NCBI RefSeq assembly: GCF_000499385.1
Contig: NW_013654609.1
Location: 1 to 64,000 of the forward strand
DNA length: 64,000 bases
Source of the DNA: Eimeria necatrix
Taxonomy: Eukaryota; Apicomplexa; Conoidasida; Eucoccidiorida; Eimeriidae
Direction of reading: 5' to 3'
The notes beneath the pieces are model-generated. The model saw nothing but the letters and a program-made list of their open reading frames with translations, made no database searches and was not told the DNA's origin. The position numbers were made by a program, and so were the translations under genes. Shown here piece after piece: positions 58,222-64,000 of the stretch. Position 1 is the first letter of the stretch. Each line of letters starts with the position of its first letter.

Positions 58222-61200
58222 ATGGAGAATGAGTTCAACACCACAAGCGAACAACATCTCACCGCAGAGACCTCCATCGCTCCCTCTAGACCTAACAGAG
58301 CTCATGCCAATGATGACTCACCCGGAGAAGCCTTCAAGACTCCTTCACGTATGACACCCTCTCACCGGTCTTCTACCCTTAGAAACCTTAGCCGTGTGGT
58401 CCCCACCTTCGACGCGTTAGCTTCTGGGTCTTCCTGCTTATCTGGGGCCTGTTCCCCCACTGAGTCACCGGATACTGAGGCCACCATTCTTGAATCGTTT
58501 GGGCGCTTGACTCCTGATGGGCCCTTGATTCTTAATGCCCATGCTACCAGCAATGCTCACTCTCCGGAGTCCCCCCCCTGTAGTGCCGGTCATGCTGGTG
58601 ACCCAGTGGCGGAGAGCCCGGGTGTCGAAGCGGAGGCAAGCAGTATGCCTCCGCCGCCAGAAACAGCATCATCGGGCCCCTTAGCCTCTGCTGTCGCTGA
58701 TCAAGATGTGGTGTTTGCGCTGGACGATTTGAGGGTACATCTGCCGCGTTCTTTGCTAGCATCTGAAAGGCTGCGGGAGTCCTTCTTGGCGCGATTGGTG
58801 CGTGTCACGGAGGACCTAACAGAAAGGGAAGTTCAGGAGCCGGAGGGCGTTGGAGCTCTAGGAGCGCTGAAGCCGAGGACCACTGCCTGCGGAGCCATAA
58901 GGCTTGAGCCTCGGGAAGCTGAGGGCTTTGCAGCCCTCGTAAGTCACCTCAAAGGGGAGAACCCGCTAAACCTCAGCGGGCCCGCCTTTGTGCTGCAGAC
59001 ACTCGTGCAGATGCTTGCAGATAGCACCTACTGGTGCATTCCTTGTGGTCCTGTTTACCTTCCTCTTTTTCTCTGGTGCTCAGAAGCTTGGGTTGATGAG
59101 CTTAATGGCGTCTACGCAGTGCACCCCAACGAGCGGGGCGCTCTCGGGCCTTTGCCCTGGGGCGAGAGAAGCACTACTTGTTTCCGGAGGCTCAGCCGCC
59201 TCCCAACGGTCCCGGAGCCTCTGAAGCCTTATGTTAAGCACACAAATGCAGACACTCCGGCGGAGACAGCGGGCGAAATCAGGGGGCCTGAAGCGGCCGC
59301 TAGACCTCGTGGGGGCCTTACAGAGGCCACTTCACGAGTGCCGTGGCAACTGACAAGAGGACGAGACGACGACAGCAGTGACGCCTTTGGCTGGCAGCAA
59401 CACCTGAAAAAATGGCAGGAAAGTCCTGGGGGGCCCGCTGCGTCTGACTTGGACCCGACGGCGCTTATCAAAGGAGCTCAAGCAGGAGCGGCAGCAGCTG
59501 TGGCTGCGGCTTCTGCTGTAGCAGCGACTGCTGCTGCTGCTGCTTCCACGGGCTGGATAGCTGCAGTAAGAAAGATGGGCATCGTTGCTGCTTCTCCTAG
59601 AGCACAAGTGAGCCCCACAGACGAGTTGTATGCAGCCCAAAAATCTCCCGCCACAGAGAACATTCAAGCTGCTGCGGCTTCCTCGCCACCGCTTAGCCTC
59701 GAGCGTAGTGCTTCCAGGTTGCGGCCACCTCAGTTGCACCAGCAGCAGCAACCACAGCCGTTTCAGAAGCCTCAGGCGTCTTCTGGTTTCGCAAGGAGCC
59801 CCATACGCCGCCTGCGGGAGGTTTTTCAAGCAGACAAGAGCAGCCCTGGCTCTGGGTCCCCTCATGCCATCTCGGCAACTGCCGCTGGTGGAGGATGCCA
59901 GGATTGCCCACCGCCTTTACGTGGCCACGCATCAGAAAGGCTCTTTCTGGAGGGGCAAGTTGAGGGTCTTGCTGACGGCCTATCCGCCGTTGAATACTTC
60001 AGCTGTGCGCCATTCCACTTGGCGGTGGACCGGCACCAAGGAAAACTGCTGTTGGCTGTAGACGGTTGCCGCTACCCGCACATACAGCACGCTGCTCAGT
60101 TTTCAGAAATGCCTTTGAAGGCTCCCACAGCCTTCCGGGTGGATGAGCTCCAGTGGCTTCTAATGCTTAATGCCTGCGACTACCTCGACATCCAACTCAG
60201 CGGTGTACCCTGGACCTCCGTCGAGAAGCAGAAACGGGCCAACGGCTTCGACAACTGCGAGACAGACAACTCTGACACAGAACTTGAGGACACAGAACGC
60301 AGTGCTGCAGTCACCACTGCCTCCCGAGCCGCCTCAAGGGGACTCCTGCGCCCCTGTGGAGTGGCCGCCGACTCTCCAACTTCAAAGCAGGTGTCCCAGA
60401 GTGAAACTGCCAATCAGAGGGAGCTCTCCTCTACTGTTGCAGCTGCTAGTGGTGCTGCTGTGCCGTCCGCTACCGACGAGCAAGCCGCGTCAAACAGGAC
60501 CGGCTCAGTTGTGGGCGCGGAGGACATTGCAGCAGCAGCAGCAGCTGCTGCTGCCTGGAAGGGTTCCCCTGCAAATCAGAGGCAGCTCCAGCTGCAGCGA
60601 GCTCGAATCCCACCTCACCGAATCCTCTGTTGCCGCCTTAAGACCTGCAGCAGTTTCCAGGGCCTCCATATGGTGTGCGTTCATCCTTACGGCCACGTCG
60701 TTGTCCCTTCTTGGCCCTTCACATCGGCAGCCTCGCGGTCCTCTGCCTTCCAGTCCTCCATAGTCGCTGTCTCCTCTGGCCTCTTTACTCGAGCAGTCAA
60801 ACAGGCAAGTTTTCCGATTCACAATTGAAGGTGCGCTCATAAGCTTCAATTTTAGGATTATGTTCTTTTTTATTCGAGCCGCATGTGTGCCAAGCTAGGC
60901 AAGGCTTCCAATATGGGCAACGTGCATTCTGCTCTACTGCCCGTTCTCTATTCACAATTTTAAGCTGTGGGGTCGCACTGCGCTGCTATTTTCGTGCCCG
61001 AATTCAGCTGTATCTGCTGCTGCTGCTGCTGCTTTCTGCTGCTGCTGTTACAGCTGACACTACTGGTAATGTTGCTATTTGTGATGCTACTGCTGTTGCT
61101 GCTGTTGCTTGGACCTCTCGGCAGTGCAGCTAATGATGTCGCTATTGGATCTGCGGTTTGTATGCAGGTGCAGTTTTATCCTTGGGGTATCTTTGCGTTG

Positions 61201-62332
61201 TTTGCCGATGCCCCGGCATCTAGAGTTTTTAATTCATCGGGTATTGCTCATGGCCTCAGTCTAGTGATCGGAAAGGCGATGGTGTTTGGGCAAACGCCTC
61301 GAGACATAGCGGAGAAACGCGTTCAGTTGTACATACACCAGACTCAGCAGCCCTATGCACCGCCTTTGAAGCCTCCAGACCTCAGTAGCATACACGACGT
61401 CATCAAGGTCTGCCCTTTCGTACCTCCTAAAGAACTGCAGGCCTACAAGACGGAGCACGGGGTCAACAGTGACCAGGTCAGCCGTTCTTGTCTGTTCTTG
61501 TTTGTATCTGTCTCCAGGTTTTAAATTCCTGAGTTTCTCATCCCGCCTGTTCACTTTCAGGCTCCGTTGTTTGTTTGCGCCTCTTCGCGTGTTTGTAAGC
61601 ATGCTTGTGCAGCTGTATTCGTTTCTTTTTCGGCGTCGTCTGTCCCTGTGTGCCTGCCTCCATTTTCATTCCCGCCTCCTTTTCCCCCGCGTATTATCTT
61701 TGTTTGATCTTTTCGTTCCTTCCTTCGTCACCCTGTTCCTGTAAGCTGCTAAGCTCAGGGCTGTGTTGCTCCGCAGATTCCGATGAGGGAGTACCACCGC
61801 ATGCTGCGTCTAGCGGTTTCTGTCTGCGGCAAATTGGTGGGCGTGATTTCAGAGGGCGATTTCACTCTGGGCGTCTCCCGCAGCTGCTGCACGCAGCCTC
61901 AGCCCCTTATTCCTACACCCGATATCACAAGCCCCACTTATGAGATCGTGCCGTCAGGGTTTCCAAACCCCAAGGAAGGTCTCTTCTCCTCTCAGCTCAT
62001 CGGCTACTTTGATATTCAATCCGGTCAGGCCAAGCCCGAAGGAAGCGTAGACCCTAGATCCTAAGCCCAATAGCCTGAAGCCTAAACGTCAAGCACGAAC
62101 ACTTTCGCACGCTTCTACGCCAATGTGTCAATCGGGTCTCCTTTTGAGGCCTCAGACGCGGCTTGCTAGCAACAGGCCGGCACTTACGCAAAGGGAATCT
62201 CTCAGCATTTGCAGTGTGAACAGCTTCTGGCAGCGAGGTTTGTTATTTTTGGTGACCGTGGCTGCGTTTCTTGCCGCAGGCAAGTACTACAAATGTCCCG
62301 TTGGCCACGGTTACTGGATCCTTGGAGAGTGA
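58222..62332 (+). CDS. Unrecognised large protein with weak BTB/POZ-like segment; four exons with one GC-AG intron
   Basis: Exon 1 (58222-60804) starts MENEFNTTSEQ; the N-terminal 170 residues are Ser/Pro-rich. A BTB-like pattern follows: DVVFALDDLRVHLPRSLLAS, later IRLEPREAEGFAALVSHLKG, then LQTLVQMLADSTYWCI. The middle is Ala-rich; conserved-looking patches include FHLAVDRHQGKLLLAVDGC and FRVDELQWLLMLNACDYLDI. Exon 1 ends KQ at CAG|GCAAGT, the GC-AG donor consensus. Exon 2 (61168-61476) continues VQFYPWGIFALFADAP in phase 0 and ends at GTCAGC; exon 3 (61777 onward) is also phase 0 (IPMREYHRMLRL). Splicing at GTCAGG (62024) to the acceptor at 62279 gives a natural end, SGKYYKCPVGHGYWILGE; without it exon 3 stops at 62064. 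Alternative: exon 1 alone is a gene ending at 60828 and a second gene starts near 61.0 kb. Function unknown; BTB assignment is tentative. Confidence 0.5.
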
Positions 62333-63734
62333 AGCTAGCCAGAATTGGAAGCCGAAGCAAAAGGAGCAGCAGCAGCGCCTGCTGCAGCCACGGCTGCTGC
62401 TTTTTAACTACACGACAAAACCAGCCTGTAGCCGCAGAGATCTTCGCGAGTTGGCCTGCTGCTGATAATGCCGGAGAGCTGCGTGTACAAATTTCCTACG
62501 GTTTACCGCAGTGCATGCTTTTGTCTCGTAATTCGGTAAAAGTTTGTGTCAATATTTGCCTTTGTCCGTGCCAGTTGTATTACTCCGTTTGTCTTTGGGT
62601 CTGCGCCTTATTTTTGTTTCTACTTGTGCTTGAGTGCGCGAGGGACCAACAAGGACGTCAGTGTGGACAGAAAATAAGCATTGGATGAACTGAAGAGAAC
62701 AAGACGTTTTGCACTATAGTCCGACCGTTATGCAGTCTACAGGCCGAGGAGATCCCCATTAAGTCTCGGAAAGCGCCTTAAAGACAGCGTAGATACATCT
62801 GAGTCTGGGTCCTCTGTGCGTATGTCTCCCAGTGTATCTTCCCGCTTGCTTTCCCATCTTTCTTTCAAAACGTAAATGCCTATACGCCACTCACGCTGCA
62901 GGGAAATGTATTCCTAGCCCGCCAAGTGTTCTCTTAGCCTGTCCATTGCATTCGCTCATCTCTTGTCTTTTGTCTTGTGTCTTCAAAATTCATCACTTCT
63001 GTGGTTCTTGTCTCCCCGTTTAGTCTTGCTCTTTTTCTGTCTTGTCCATTCTAATTCTCGAATAGCATAGCAGACAACTACGGACAAGTTGACTGGAGAA
63101 ACACAAGAAGCGAGGCTCCGTGAACGAGCTCCCCAATGCGCCTCTTAAGTAGTGTTGGCCTCCACCACAATAAAAAAAAACTATGCGATTAGGAGATGGA
63201 AACCCGCGCAAAGATTTACTAGAGAATGCCAACTAAAGAGGGCCAGTCTGCGCATGGCGTTGCGTCGTCACTGCAGAGAATGCTCATATTTTAGAGCTTT
63301 ACTGCTGCTCCCATCAACTATGCAGCTGCGGCTCAATATGCTGGTCTTAAAAGGCAGCACGAGCGACTCATAAGAAATTCCATCGGCGAAACTGGAGGCC
63401 AACACGGCGAACTTCTCACAGCAACTTCTCGTTGCTGGTGCTCCTACCCCTGCAGACGAGGCTGCTGATGCGGCTGGTCGCTCTCCCCCGAACGCATGCG
63501 CCTGCTTTTGAGTGACATGAGGGCACGAAGTGTTTTAAGGGTGTCTTTGTGAAGCCATCCTGCAAGACAGTAAAGTTCTGCACAGCTGTCCAACCGCACC
63601 TCTCCAAGCCCGCAGAAGGGGCTTCAACAGCCAGAAGAGCTTCTGGATTGCCGCAGCGCCAGCAGAAGCGGCCACACTAGTTCCAGCAGCACCAATGCAT
63701 GCGGTAAGACCAACAAAACGCGTCGGACAGAGAA
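62333..63734. other. Intergenic region without a recognisable gene
   Basis: Pyrimidine-rich, free of long CAG tracts, with only short ORFs (63-73 codons) that show no domain or splice context. It should contain the 3' end of the BTB-like gene. Confidence 0.5.
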
Positions 63735-64000
63735 TCAGCAGTAGCAGCAGCAGAACTTGGCCTTGCCTGTCTCGTTGCTAAAAGTTGGCAGCACTGGGGC
63801 CTCTTGCAGAAGCTGACGAATATCGGCATCTTGAATGGCACAGAGTTGATATACCTGGGAGGGGCGAGAAGGAGGGACTAAAAATGCATCCTCTGCAGGA
63901 CACGTGGCAATACGCACATCAAATAACGGTACGCAACGATGCAGCTGCAGCTCTGTGGGTGCTGTTGCCCCTGTAGCTGCACCAAGTGATGCCGCTGATG
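63735..64000 (-). CDS. Possible exon of an unidentified gene, cut by the right edge
   Basis: The minus frame is open from the edge to 63735 and reads SAASLGAATGATAPTELQLH then CVPLFDVRIATCPAEDAFLV and VPPSRPSQ. A donor-like CAG|GTATAT at about 63855 could end the exon there. Downstream readings (YQLCAIQDADIRQLLQE) are then intronic or a continuation. No family is recognised and codon evidence is thin. Confidence 0.25.
   Translation of the reverse strand, partial: SAASLGAATGATAPTELQLHRCVPLFDVRIATCPAEDAFLVPPSRPSQVYQLCAIQDADIRQLLQEAPVLPTFSNETGKAKFCCCYC

Noticed and set aside
60967..61167. Leu-rich segment (CTG tract) as signal peptide of a separate gene starting near 60967
   Set aside because: The CTG tract before TATGCAG fits the usual intron end in this genome and the phase-0 join to exon 1 is better; kept as the alternative model.

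Overview
The window looks like nuclear DNA of a coccidian apicomplexan, most probably Eimeria. Four things point there: very dense CAG/CTG trinucleotide tracts that run through exons as poly-Ala, poly-Gln and poly-Ser; interstitial telomere-type repeats (AAACCCT/AGGGTTT); genes cut into many exons with GT-AG junctions; and conserved eukaryotic protein blocks separated by long low-complexity inserts. No bacterial-style operon, CRISPR array or recognisable transposon is present. The species cannot be told from the sequence alone.

Layout. 1-2501 (-): multi-exon gene with an N-terminal signal peptide, running off the left edge. 2.5-7.2 kb: gene-poor and nearly repeat-free. 7.2-23.1 kb (+): large THO2/THOC2-like gene (THO/TREX, mRNA export). 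23.7-26.9 kb (-): coiled-coil protein with a C-terminal tail anchor. 27-29.3 kb: no gene, but a degenerate tandem repeat field. 29.3-35.7 kb (-): ABCG half-transporter. 37.2-48.0 kb (+): TRAPP II subunit TRAPPC10/Trs130, the best resolved gene. 48.7-51.2 kb (-): L7-like ribosome biogenesis factor (RLP7 type). 51.9-56.5 kb (+): Trm1, tRNA m2,2G26 dimethyltransferase. 58.2-62.3 kb (+): unrecognised protein with a weak BTB-like segment and a probable GC-AG intron. 63.7-64 kb (-): possible edge exon.

The genes do not form a pathway. RLP7 and TRM1 are divergent neighbours about 0.7 kb apart and both serve the translation machinery; THO2/CC-protein and TRAPPC10/RLP7 are convergent pairs.

The strongest large-scale pattern is compositional. 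About 7.1-53 kb is saturated with trinucleotide, telomere-like, GGGGCCCC and AGCTAGC motifs, while the flanks (1-7.1 kb and about 55-64 kb) are almost free of them. Within the repeat-rich block the CTG orientation tends to sit at the ends of introns and form the 3' splice site, while the CAG orientation is in exons. Exon coordinates given below were read by eye from splice-site consensus, reading phase and protein similarity recalled from known families; no alignment or transcript data were available.
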